Positions 16,617-24,563 of a DNA stretch of 64,000 nucleotides are shown piece after piece. Source of the DNA: Falsiroseomonas stagni DSM 19981 (GTDB lineage Bacteria; Pseudomonadota; Alphaproteobacteria; Acetobacterales; Acetobacteraceae); NCBI RefSeq assembly GCF_900114315.1, contig NZ_FOSQ01000009.1:124001-188000 (forward strand). Reading direction: 5' to 3'. Positions within the stretch are counted from its first letter, which is position 1, and the number at the start of each line of letters is the position of its first letter. The position numbers were made by a program, and so were the translations under genes. The notes beneath the pieces were generated by a model, which saw only the letters and a program-made list of their open reading frames with translations, made no database searches and was not told where the DNA came from.

Positions 16617-18124
16617 CGCGCCGCGACCTGCATGGGCCGCGCGGCGGCCATGGCGCGGGCATAGGCCGCGTCCAGCTCATAGATGTCCGGCCTGATCCGC
16701 ACGCGCCCCCCCGCTTCCACCGTCACGGTGTCATAGCGCAGCAGCACCGGAAGTTGCCGGCGCAGCGACACGGCGCTGGTGGTTCGCGCCTCGATCGCCC
16801 GCAGCGCGCGGGCCAGGTCCCAGCCCGGCATCCCGTCCAGCAGCAGCGCCATCAGGTCGTTCGGCCGCTCCAGCCGGATGCAGCCGGAGGAGAAGGCCCG
16901 GTCCGGCCGCCGGAACAGGTGCCGGTCGGGCGTATCGTGCAGGTAGATGTCGTCGTTGTTCGGCATGATGAACTTGATGCGGCCGAGCGCCGAGAAATCC
17001 CCCGCATCCTGCCGGATGAAGAAGGGGATGCGCTGCGGGTTGATGCTGGCCCAGTCGATGGTGCGGGGATCGATCTCCTGCCGCTGCCCATCCACCATGC
17101 CGAACACCCGGAAACCCTTGTCGATCATCGCCTGCGGGTCGCGGCGGAAGCGCGGCAGCAGATCCTCCCGCGCATTGCGTTCGGGCACGCCCCAGGGCGG
17201 GTTGAACTGCAGCGCCGTCATCCGCACGCGCAGCATCGGCGTGGCGCGGTCCCGCCGCCCGACGATGACGGCCATCGTCAGCAGGTCCCGCCCTTCCTCC
17301 ACCACGCGCAGCGTGTAGTCGGGCACGTTCACATCGATGCGACGCTCCGACGGCTCCGCCATCCGCGCCCGGGCCATGTCCATCGCGACCCGCACCTGGT
17401 CCACCCGCGCGGCGAGGGGCCGGTTCAGCAGCCCGATGGAGATGCGCCCGACGCGCCCATCCACCTCCAGCCCCTGAAGCGCCTGCCACCGCCGCACCGC
17501 CGCTTCCAGCACGCTGTCATAGCGCGCGCCGGCATCGGGCGCGGCCGCCAGCACCGGGTCCTCCACGGAGAGCCTGGCCCGCAGCGCGGGGATGCGCGTG
17601 GCGTCCACGCTGCCGGGGTCGATCGTCGTGTCGCCGGGGATGGTGGCGCCCTGGCCGCGCCGCGCGATCTGCTTCTGCGCCAGCAATTCCGCCTTCAGCG
17701 CGGCGGCGCCCGGCGGCAGCAGCGCGGCACGCTCGATCACCCCGGCCGGGTCGGGCGTCGCCGCCAGTTCCGCCAGCCAGCGATCCATGCCGACCGCCGC
17801 CGCGTCCCGCCGCAGATCGGGCCGGCCCGGCAATTCCCGTACCCGCCCGCCCAGCAGGTCCATCAGCGCCAGCGACGCCGCCCGGTGCAGCGCCAGCCGG
17901 TAGGACGCCGCATCGGCCGCCGCCAGCGCGGTATCGGGAATGGCGTAGTGGCGCGGGTCGAGCCCGTCCTCATCCAGCCGCAGCAGCCGTTCCACCAGGC
18001 GCAGCGTGGCGCCGGTGCTGTCGGCGGACAGGGCCTGGGCGCCGGCGCTGCGCGGCACCAGGCCAAGCGGCGCCCCGGCCAGGGACAGGGCGGCGGCAAG
18101 CAGGGGACGACGGGCCGTGTTCAT
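16613..18124 (-). CDS. L,D-transpeptidase, YcbB/LdtD type
   Basis: This 503-residue periplasmic enzyme forms 3-3 cross-links in peptidoglycan. It has a signal peptide (about residues 1-30 of MNTARRPLLAAALS). An unassigned helical region follows, then a peptidoglycan-binding segment (AVRRWQALQGLEVDGRVG), and a YkuD catalytic domain. The catalytic motif HDTP..H.F...RAFSSGC has C415 as nucleophile with H396 and H402 upstream. The size and insert match YcbB rather than the small YkuD enzymes. ATG 18124 is preferred over an in-frame ATG at 18148 because it opens directly on the arginine-rich signal peptide. It overlaps the MepK-like gene. Confidence 0.92.
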   Translation of the reverse strand: MNTARRPLLAAALSLAGAPLGLVPRSAGAQALSADSTGATLRLVERLLRLDEDGLDPRHYAIPDTALAAADAASYRLALHRAASLALMDLLGGRVRELPGRPDLRRDAAAVGMDRWLAELAATPDPAGVIERAALLPPGAAALKAELLAQKQIARRGQGATIPGDTTIDPGSVDATRIPALRARLSVEDPVLAAAPDAGARYDSVLEAAVRRWQALQGLEVDGRVGRISIGLLNRPLAARVDQVRVAMDMARARMAEPSERRIDVNVPDYTLRVVEEGRDLLTMAVIVGRRDRATPMLRVRMTALQFNPPWGVPERNAREDLLPRFRRDPQAMIDKGFRVFGMVDGQRQEIDPRTIDWASINPQRIPFFIRQDAGDFSALGRIKFIMPNNDDIYLHDTPDRHLFRRPDRAFSSGCIRLERPNDLMALLLDGMPGWDLARALRAIEARTTSAVSLRRQLPVLLRYDTVTVEAGGRVRIRPDIYELDAAYARAMAAARPMQVAAR

Positions 18125-18178
18125 GCGCCAGGAATACCGAAGCGCCAAACCCGTTGCAAACCCTGCGATCAGCCCCCC

Positions 18179-18430
18179 TCAGGCCAGCAGGCTGTAGAGC
18201 AGCCAGGCCACCACCGCCGCGCCCAGGACGAACAGCACCGCCCCCTTGGCCGCCGTCCAGCCATCGCTGCCGGTCCCGCTTTCCTCCGGGTGGGAGTTCG
18301 GCCGCATGGTCTTGTGGTCCCCCTCCACCGCGAAGGGATCGGGCCGCGCCTCTCCGCGATGGGGCAGCACATGGTGGTCCGGCCCATGCCCGGGCCGGGG
18401 CGCATGGGGTGGCGGGCTGTCACTCGGCAT
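18179..18430 (-). CDS. Small single-span membrane protein, paralogue A
   Basis: This 83-residue protein has a polar, His/Pro-rich N-terminus and one C-terminal hydrophobic segment (GAVLFVLGAAVVAWLLYSLLA) ending at the stop, so it looks tail-anchored. It shares DPFA, MRPN, PEE, a glycine-rich turn, W..AK and the C-terminal helix with the 79-residue protein at 18529. The function is unknown. It lies 55 bp upstream of the L,D-transpeptidase gene on the same strand and could be co-transcribed with it. Confidence 0.65.
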   Translation of the reverse strand: MPSDSPPPHAPRPGHGPDHHVLPHRGEARPDPFAVEGDHKTMRPNSHPEESGTGSDGWTAAKGAVLFVLGAAVVAWLLYSLLA

Positions 18431-18528
18431 GGCGTGATCTCCTGCGGCGGCACGCGGGACGCTTCCGGCGGCAGCCTACGCCCTTCGCACCCCGCGCACA
18501 GGCAGAAACCCCGGCACGAAGCCCGACC

Positions 18529-18768
18529 CTAGGCGGAACGCGCCAGCAGCCATCCCATCACCAGGATCACGGCGGCCGCGATCAGCAGAGCCTTGGCCAC
18601 GCTCCACAATTCGGACCGGTTGCCACCGCCCTCATCCTCCTCCGGCAGGTAGTTCGGCCGCATCGGCAGGGCGCCATGCGCGAAGGGATCGGCCCGGCCG
18701 CGCCGCTGCGTGGCCAGGGAAGCAGCCGTCTCTGTGGTCGGAGGGGCTTCGGTTCGCTGGTCTGCCAT
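18529..18768 (-). CDS. Small single-span membrane protein, paralogue B
   Basis: This 79-residue protein has a polar N-terminus with R.DPFA and MRPNYLPEE, then LWSVAK and a C-terminal span ALLIAAAVILVMGWLLARSA. It is clearly related to the protein at 18179, and the two genes are tandem, same strand and 98 bp apart. The sequence similarity across two adjacent short frames is good evidence that both are real. The ATG at 18768 is the only sensible start. I know of no function; localisation to the inner membrane is inferred from the hydrophobic tail. Confidence 0.7.
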   Translation of the reverse strand: MADQRTEAPPTTETAASLATQRRGRADPFAHGALPMRPNYLPEEDEGGGNRSELWSVAKALLIAAAVILVMGWLLARSA

Positions 18769-18940
18769 GGGGGGGACCTGTCCAGATCAACGCGCAATTC
18801 ATATCCCTTGCCTCACGAGGATGCAATCGTATCGTTTTCAAGATAACCCGCCGCCATCCCGCCCCCTCCACGCCCCGCCCCGTTGACGCATCGGCCGGGC
18901 CGGTCCACCCCTTCCGCCTCTCGGGGGAGAAACGCAGGCC

Positions 18941-20029
18941 ATGCGCGCGACGGCAGACAGCGTGAGGGCACAGATCCTCGCCATCCTCACCGCCTGGGGC
19001 ATGCCCCGGGACCTGGCGGAGGAGACCGCCACCGTCATGCTCGACACGGACCTGATGGGCGTGGACAGCCACGGCATCGGCATGCTGGCGAGCTATGAGG
19101 GCATGCGCCGCGCCGGCCAGGTAAAGCTCGATGCCCGGCCCACCGTGCTGCGGGAAGGCGGGCCCGTGGCGCTGGTCGATGGCGGCGCCGGCCTCGGCCA
19201 CCCCGCCGCCGCCTTCGCAATGCGGCTCGCCGTGAAGAAGGCGAAGGAGGTCGGCGTCGGCGCCGTCGCCGTCGTCAACTCCCACCATTTCGGCGCCGCC
19301 GGCTGGTATGTCCGCCAGGCCGCGGCGGAGGGCTGCGTGGCGCTGGTCACCAGCGGCACCAAGACCCTCGCGATGGTGCCGACGCGCGGCGCGATGCCGG
19401 TGCTCGGCACCAACCCCATCGCCTTCGCCGCCCCCGGCCGCCGCCAGCCCCCGGTGGTGCTGGACATGGCGACCACCACGGCCGCCGCCAACAAGGTCCG
19501 CGCCAAGGCACTCCGCGGCAAGCCGATCCCCGAGGGCTGGGTGATGGATGGCGCGGGCAACCCCGTCACCGATGGCGACGCCGCCGTCGCGCAGGTGTTC
19601 CAGAAGCCCGAAGGCGGCCTCTCCCCGGTCGGTGGCACGCCCGACATGGCGAGCCACAAGGGCTACGGCCTCGGCATGATGGCCCACATTCTGGGCGCCA
19701 CGCTGTCCGGCGCCTCCTTCTCCCCCATCCGCAACCGCACCCAGCGGCCGGAGGACCCCGACAATATCGGCCACTTCATGCTGGCCATCGACCCGACGGC
19801 CTTCCGCCTGCCCGGCGCCTTCGAACACGACCTCGATGACATGGTGGAGGTGCTGCGCGCGACACCCCCCGCCGACCCCGCCCTTCCCGTCCTCATCCCT
19901 GGCGATCCCGAGAATGCGGAACGCGAGGCCCGCCTGGCCGATGGCATCCCCATCCCCCCCGCTTTGGATCGCCAGATCCGCGACATCGCGCTGCGCGCCA
20001 ATGTCGGCTACCTGCTCGAACAAGCCTGA
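18941..20029 (+). CDS. Ldh2-family (malate/L-lactate/sulfolactate) dehydrogenase
   Basis: This 362-residue NAD(P)-dependent oxidoreductase is of the Ldh2/YlbC/ComC family, which oxidises 2-hydroxyacids to 2-ketoacids. It is not related to classical LDH. Family motifs visible are TDLMGVDSHGIGML near the N-terminus (catalytic His), VNSHHFGAAGWYV, GTNPIAFAAPG, MATTTAAANKV and SHKGYGLGMMAHILGA. The length is normal. The ATG at 18941 follows GGGGGAGAAACGCAGGCC. It leads an operon with an isocitrate lyase/PEP-mutase family enzyme (14 bp later) and a HAD hydrolase, suggesting breakdown of a hydroxyacid. Confidence 0.9.
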   Translation: MRATADSVRAQILAILTAWGMPRDLAEETATVMLDTDLMGVDSHGIGMLASYEGMRRAGQVKLDARPTVLREGGPVALVDGGAGLGHPAAAFAMRLAVKKAKEVGVGAVAVVNSHHFGAAGWYVRQAAAEGCVALVTSGTKTLAMVPTRGAMPVLGTNPIAFAAPGRRQPPVVLDMATTTAAANKVRAKALRGKPIPEGWVMDGAGNPVTDGDAAVAQVFQKPEGGLSPVGGTPDMASHKGYGLGMMAHILGATLSGASFSPIRNRTQRPEDPDNIGHFMLAIDPTAFRLPGAFEHDLDDMVEVLRATPPADPALPVLIPGDPENAEREARLADGIPIPPALDRQIRDIALRANVGYLLEQA

Positions 20030-20043
20030 AGGAAACCCAGACC

Positions 20044-20943
20044 ATGCCGCATCCCAGCCTGCGCCAGGCACTGAAGAACGACGAATTCATCCTCGCCCCC
20101 GGCGTCTTCGACATGATCTCCGCCAAGGTCGCGGACGGCATGGGCTTTCGGGCGCTCTACGCCACCGGCTTCGGCGTGACCGCGTCGCATCTGGGTCTCG
20201 CTGATGTCGGCATCGCCACCTACACCGACATGGTCAGCCGCATGGGCACCATCGCCAAGGGCTGCAAGACGCCGGTGATCTCCGACGCCGACACCGGCTA
20301 TGGCGGGCTGCTCAACGTCCGCCACACCGTCCGCGGCTATGAGGATGCCGGCGTCACCGCCATCCAGCTGGAGGACCAGGAAGTCCCCAAGAAGTGCGGC
20401 CACACGCCGGGCCGCAAGGTGATCCCGGCCGAGGAGATGGCGCTGAAGATCCGCGTCGCCGCCGAGGCCCGCCAGAGCGAGGATTTCCTCATCATCGCCC
20501 GCACCGATGCCCGCACCGGCCACGGGCTGGATGAGGCGATCCGCCGCGGCCTGATGTATGCGGATGCCGGCGCCGACGTGATCTTCATCGAAAGCCCGGA
20601 GAGCGAGGCGGAGATGGCCGAGGTCGGCCGCCACATCAAGAAGCCCCTGTTTGCCAATATGGTCGAGGGCGGCCGCACCCCCATCGTGCCGGCGGACAAG
20701 CTGCACGCCATGGGCTACCGCATCGCCATCTACCCCGCGGTCGGTTTCCTGACGATCGCCGGCGCCCTGGAACGCGCCTACGGCCAGCTCAAGGCCGATG
20801 GGCATTCCAACAACATGTCGGTCAACGCCGACTACAGCTTCGCGAAGATGTGCGAGCTGATGGGTTTTCCCGACGTCTGGGAGTTCGACCGGAAGTGGGC
20901 CGCGGCCGCCGGCAACCTGCCGCCCGCGAAGGCCGCCGAATGA
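20044..20943 (+). CDS. Isocitrate lyase/PEP mutase superfamily C-C lyase
   Basis: This 299-residue enzyme is from the ICL/PEPM superfamily (2-methylisocitrate lyase, dimethylmalate lyase, oxaloacetate decarboxylase and phosphonate enzymes). Metal-binding aspartates lie in SDADTGYGG (D81, D83). The lyase gating loop KKCGH (116-120) is present, which favours carbon-carbon cleavage over phosphonomutase chemistry. RTDAR and the C-terminal YPAVGFLTIAGALERAY are typical. It sits between an Ldh2 dehydrogenase and a HAD protein, with an ATGA overlap to the latter. The exact substrate is unknown; a 2-substituted malate or oxaloacetate type compound is likely. Confidence 0.88.
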   Translation: MPHPSLRQALKNDEFILAPGVFDMISAKVADGMGFRALYATGFGVTASHLGLADVGIATYTDMVSRMGTIAKGCKTPVISDADTGYGGLLNVRHTVRGYEDAGVTAIQLEDQEVPKKCGHTPGRKVIPAEEMALKIRVAAEARQSEDFLIIARTDARTGHGLDEAIRRGLMYADAGADVIFIESPESEAEMAEVGRHIKKPLFANMVEGGRTPIVPADKLHAMGYRIAIYPAVGFLTIAGALERAYGQLKADGHSNNMSVNADYSFAKMCELMGFPDVWEFDRKWAAAAGNLPPAKAAE

Positions 20944-21665
20944 CGGCCGGCGTGAAGGCGCTGGTCTTCGACGTCTTCGGGACCGTCGTGGACTGGCGCA
21001 GCGGGGTGGCGCGGGAAGCCGCGCCCTTCCTTGCGAAGCATGGCATCGCGGTGGACCCCGCCGCCTTCGCCGATGCCTGGCGGCGCCGCTACCAGCCGGC
21101 GATGGAGGCGGTGCGCAGCGGCGCCCGCCCCTTCACGCGGCTCGACGTGCTGCACAGCGAGAATCTGGAGGCCGTGCTGCGCGACCACGGCCTGGACCCC
21201 GCCACGGTGGCGGAGGCTGAACTGGACCACCTGAATCGCGCCTGGCACCGCCTGGACCCTTGGCCAGATAGCGTCGCGGGCCTGACGCGCCTCAAGACCC
21301 GCTACATCATCGCGCCCCTGTCCAACGGCAACGTCGCGCTGCTGCTGAACATGGCCAAGCGCGCCGGCCTGCCCTGGGACGCGATCCTCGGCGCGGAAGT
21401 GGCGCAAGCCTACAAGCCGAGCCCCGCCGCCTACCTCAACACCGCGGCAATCCTGGGGCTGCGGCCGGAGGAGGTGATGCTCTGCGCCGCCCATAACGGG
21501 GACCTGGCAGCGGCCCGCAGCACCGGCTTCCTCACGGGGTTCATTCCCCGGCCGATGGAGCACGGGGCTGGGCAGACGAAGGATCTGGCGCCGGCGCAGG
21601 ATTGGGACGTGGTGGCGCCGGATTTCGGGGCGCTGGCGGATGCGATGGGGTGTGGGGGGGGGTGA
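20940..21665 (+). CDS. Haloacid dehalogenase, type II family
   Basis: The 241-residue HAD hydrolase begins MTAGVKALVFDVFGTVVDWR, with the nucleophile at D11. It continues with LSNGN (motif II), K in AYKPSPAAYL (motif III), and a motif IV region in AAHNGDLAAARSTGF, the pattern of L-2-haloacid dehalogenase type enzymes. Such proteins hydrolyse 2-haloacids, but many homologues act on other substrates. The ATG overlaps the stop of the upstream lyase (ATGA). The C-terminus ends in a glycine run just before the stop at 21665. It is the last gene of the three-gene operon. Confidence 0.88.
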   Translation: MTAGVKALVFDVFGTVVDWRSGVAREAAPFLAKHGIAVDPAAFADAWRRRYQPAMEAVRSGARPFTRLDVLHSENLEAVLRDHGLDPATVAEAELDHLNRAWHRLDPWPDSVAGLTRLKTRYIIAPLSNGNVALLLNMAKRAGLPWDAILGAEVAQAYKPSPAAYLNTAAILGLRPEEVMLCAAHNGDLAAARSTGFLTGFIPRPMEHGAGQTKDLAPAQDWDVVAPDFGALADAMGCGGG

Positions 21666-21688
21666 GGGGCTGCGGTTGAGCGGACGAA

Positions 21689-21708
21689 ATTGGCCGGCTA
21701 AGGCCAAT
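21689..21708. terminator. Hairpin after the HAD gene, at the left edge of the AT-rich island
   Basis: ATTGGCC and GGCCAAT form a perfect 7-bp stem with a 6-base loop, 24 bp after the HAD stop. There is no T-run. It may end the operon transcript, and it marks where base composition begins to fall. Confidence 0.4.
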
Positions 21709-21796
21709 AGCGGATCTTCCAATTCCGTTTCGAATTCGACCGCATTGCGCTAAGCTCTGGACGAGTGGGTGAGTCGCGGGTCCAGGATCAGGGCGC

Positions 21797-23086
21797 ATGT
21801 CCAACAACGTGAAGCTCGTACCGCGCTGCACAGACGATCAAATATTGAAATTATTTGACCGCCTCGCCGTCGAACTTGAATTTTCTAATTTTAATTTCTA
21901 TCTCTATGGATCAGAAATTAGAATTGACGGCCCGAGCCGAAAAAAACTTAGAGACGAAATCGCCAACAAAAGCGGCTTTTCCATTCGATATGGAGACTCT
22001 AACCGGAGACCGGATGAGCCAGCACAAAATCAAAATTTATTCTCACTCACATTCGAAAGAGGACAAAGGGTCCAGGGAGGACTTCAGTCTTCGTTGCATA
22101 CGGACAGCATAACCTTTAATCAAGGTCATTTAATACACCCCGAAACCGCCATCAAAATAAATGAAATAATCGAAACTGAATTAGGCGCTAGCCTTACCTC
22201 AAGCTTTACAGGGATTGACGACACAAGACTGGGGGAATTGTCCCGAAATCACCAACAGTTCTTGGATGGAATGCGCCGGCAATTGTCGGCAGTGGGCGAA
22301 GAACTCACCAAAGCAAGAATCGAAGGCGAACGCGAACTCAGGGAACGCAAGGGAGAGCTTGACCGAGCAGCGAAAGAGGAGAAAGCGAAGCTTTTCGCGG
22401 AATATGAAGCGCGCGTGTCCGCAATCAAAGCAGAGAAAGCCAAGCTCGAAGAGCGAGAAAAGCAGCTCGATGACAGAAATAACACACACGCCCGAAGAGA
22501 TCTTCAGAAAAACCTCCAAGAGCATCTGGCTGCTTATAAAACAAAATTTCAACTCACCGAGGACACGAGAAAGCTTCGGCAGCCCGTCATCAGAACAGTT
22601 ATTGCGATCGAGTCCGTTTGCATCCTGCTGCTCGCTATAATTTTCCTATTGCCGCCACAAGGTCCCGATTTTTGGGACAAAGCCTTTTTCTGGCTGAAGA
22701 GCTTCGGGGTGACCTTCGTCGCTACGGGCACAGCGGTCTGGTTTCTGAGGTGGCTTACACAATGGTCCGCCCGGCACGCCGACGCTGAATTCCAACTTCG
22801 ACAGCTTGAACTCGATATCAGCCGCGCAAGTTGGGTAGTCGAGACGACGTTCGAATGGAAAGCGAGTCAAGACAGCACTATCCCAGTTCAGTTGCTTGAC
22901 GCTATCTCCCGGAACCTCTTCATATCAGGCGAATCACGCCACGAGGCTGCCGACAGTCCGGCCGACCATTTAGCGTCCGCCCTTTTGGGGGATGCGTCGA
23001 GAGTGAAGCTTAAGTCTGGCGACCACGAAATCGAATTGGACCGCGCTGCGATCAAACGTGCGAAGCGGCCGCACGAAAGGGAATGA
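21797..23086 (+). CDS. Unrecognised AT-rich coiled-coil protein with two membrane spans
   Basis: I do not recognise this 429-residue protein. Residues 1-140 are a mixed alpha/beta domain without a known motif. Residues 144-255 form a strongly charged Glu/Lys/Arg coiled coil. Two hydrophobic segments follow (264-286 and about 302-321), then a 100-residue polar C-terminal domain. Codons such as AAA, AAT, ATA and TTA, and AT-rich stretches, differ sharply from all neighbours, which argues for horizontal acquisition. ATG 21797 follows CAGGATCAGGG. An in-frame-looking continuation in the +1 frame after the stop suggests the 3' end may be shifted. The layout recalls membrane-anchored sensors or effectors of bacterial defence islands, but nothing specific supports that. 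Confidence 0.8.
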   Translation: MSNNVKLVPRCTDDQILKLFDRLAVELEFSNFNFYLYGSEIRIDGPSRKKLRDEIANKSGFSIRYGDSNRRPDEPAQNQNLFSLTFERGQRVQGGLQSSLHTDSITFNQGHLIHPETAIKINEIIETELGASLTSSFTGIDDTRLGELSRNHQQFLDGMRRQLSAVGEELTKARIEGERELRERKGELDRAAKEEKAKLFAEYEARVSAIKAEKAKLEEREKQLDDRNNTHARRDLQKNLQEHLAAYKTKFQLTEDTRKLRQPVIRTVIAIESVCILLLAIIFLLPPQGPDFWDKAFFWLKSFGVTFVATGTAVWFLRWLTQWSARHADAEFQLRQLELDISRASWVVETTFEWKASQDSTIPVQLLDAISRNLFISGESRHEAADSPADHLASALLGDASRVKLKSGDHEIELDRAAIKRAKRPHERE

Positions 23087-23362
23087 AACGCCTTTAGAGC
23101 AGTACGGGAGCCTCTTTGCCGCTCTCGCCGAGTATATTAACGCGCTTCACAAGCAGGCGGAGAGATAGACTTTATGTCAGCGGGCAATGCCGGGGGATTT
23201 TCCGGTAGCTGCGTCCCTGCGACGCCACCAAACGCTTCCCGAAACATGTGTCGACGTGTGCGCGTCCAACGAGGCCCTCCGCGCGCTCACCCCCCCCCCT
23301 CGCTTGCCCCACCCCCCCACCTTCGCGACACTCTCCCCCACACGCCGTCCCACTGGATCCCC
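23087..23362. other. Gap right of the island gene, with a protein-like 3' tail in another frame
   Basis: Codons 23079-23167 read GNETPLEQYGSLFAALAE, then YINALHKQAER and a stop at 23168. This is an amphipathic helix-like sequence in the +1 frame relative to the preceding gene. After about 23180 the composition returns to the GC-rich background. The remainder (23180-23362) is open in the methyltransferase frame but reads as low-complexity Pro/Arg sequence and is probably untranslated leader. Confidence 0.5.
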
Positions 23363-24544
23363 ATGTCCTTCCCCCATGACGACAAGCCCTGGGCGGCCAC
23401 CGCGGAGTTCCTCCGCTCCCGCCTCGCCGCCCCCGATCGTGTCCTGGCGCCGGATCCCTTCCGCTTCGTCATCCCCCGCGCCGAGCGCTACCAAGCAGCC
23501 GAGAACGCGGAGCCCCGCGCCTTCGCCTGGATCGTCGTCCACAAGGGCCAGCTGGCGGACATCCCCCGCCGCTTCCTCCTCGCCCTCTCCGCCGCCGCGC
23601 GCCCGATCTTCGCCAATGAGGTCTTCGTCGTCTTCGCGACCAGCCCCCTCCCCGGCGACAAGGATCTGGACGAAAGCCCCCATGTCCGCGCCTTCCACGT
23701 CTACCGGGACGCCCTGCCGCCGGAACCGCCCCGCCCCGCGGCGGAGGCCCCGAAACCCGCCCACATCGCGCCGCCGCCCGCCCTCGCCGCAGCCCTCGCC
23801 ACGGCCATCCCCGCGCGTCGCCCCGCGCGGCCAGAGGCACGCGACACGCCCCCCCGCCCCTGGCTCGCCCCCGGCGGCGTGCCGGGCGTGGCGCGGGAAC
23901 GCGCCTTCCAGGAGGAGACGGATCGCCTGATCGCCGACTACCTGGCCCCCGCCACCGGCCAGGCGGTGCTCGATATCGGCTGCGGCGCCGGGCGGCTCGG
24001 CGCGCTGCTGCCGGGTGCGGCGCTGGTGGCGGGCATCGATGTCGCGGACAGCGCCCTGGCCCGCGCCCTGCCGCGCCACGCCGCGCCATCCCCCTTCGCC
24101 TTCGCCCGGATGGATGCCGCGCGCCTCGGCTTCGCGGAGTCCAGCTTCGACGCCGCCCTGATGATCGACACCATCGATGCCCTGGCCGATCCGCCGGCCG
24201 CCCTGGCGGAGGCCGCGCGCGTGCTGGCCCGTGGCGGGCGGCTGATGGTCACGGCGCCGAACCGCGAAAGCCTGCCGCTGCGCGCACTCCGCCGGCTCGG
24301 CCTGCCCGTCCCCGGCCGCGGCTTCAGCGTGCAGGAACTCACCGGCATGTTACGCGCCGTGGGGCTGACGGTGATCCGCAGCGACGGGCTGTTCCTCTCC
24401 CCCGGCTGGGCCCTGCCCGGCGCCGCCGCGGCCCTCGCACCGCTGGAGGAAGACCCCGAATTCATCGAGGCCGCCCGCCTCCTCGGCCGCCGCGCCGGGC
24501 CGGACTACGCCCTGGCCTTCGCCCTGCTGGCCCGGAAGGGCTGA
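23363..24544 (+). CDS. Class I SAM-dependent methyltransferase with an unassigned N-terminal domain
   Basis: The product has 393 residues from ATG 23363 (MSFPHDDKPWAATAEF). Residues 1-125 form a domain I do not recognise, followed by a Pro/Ala/Arg linker. A class I methyltransferase domain starts near residue 195, with motif I AVLDIGCGAGRLG (about 202-213), an acidic residue in AGIDVADSA, and the post-motif segments SFDAALMIDTIDAL and RGGRLMVTAPN. The substrate is unknown. An in-frame ATG at 23174 would add 63 low-complexity residues and I reject it. The gene stands alone, convergent with the GIDE-domain gene, 19 bp apart. Confidence 0.85.
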   Translation: MSFPHDDKPWAATAEFLRSRLAAPDRVLAPDPFRFVIPRAERYQAAENAEPRAFAWIVVHKGQLADIPRRFLLALSAAARPIFANEVFVVFATSPLPGDKDLDESPHVRAFHVYRDALPPEPPRPAAEAPKPAHIAPPPALAAALATAIPARRPARPEARDTPPRPWLAPGGVPGVARERAFQEETDRLIADYLAPATGQAVLDIGCGAGRLGALLPGAALVAGIDVADSALARALPRHAAPSPFAFARMDAARLGFAESSFDAALMIDTIDALADPPAALAEAARVLARGGRLMVTAPNRESLPLRALRRLGLPVPGRGFSVQELTGMLRAVGLTVIRSDGLFLSPGWALPGAAAALAPLEEDPEFIEAARLLGRRAGPDYALAFALLARKG

Positions 24545-24563
24545 GACCAGCGCCCCGCCGACA

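Noticed and set aside
16754-18532. 592-codon plus-strand frame opposite the L,D-transpeptidase
   Set aside because: It is antisense to a gene with intact catalytic residues and has no recognisable domain.
23174-23362. 63-residue N-terminal extension of the methyltransferase
   Set aside because: It is a Pro/Arg low-complexity sequence lying in the island edge; the domain-like protein starts at ATG 23363.
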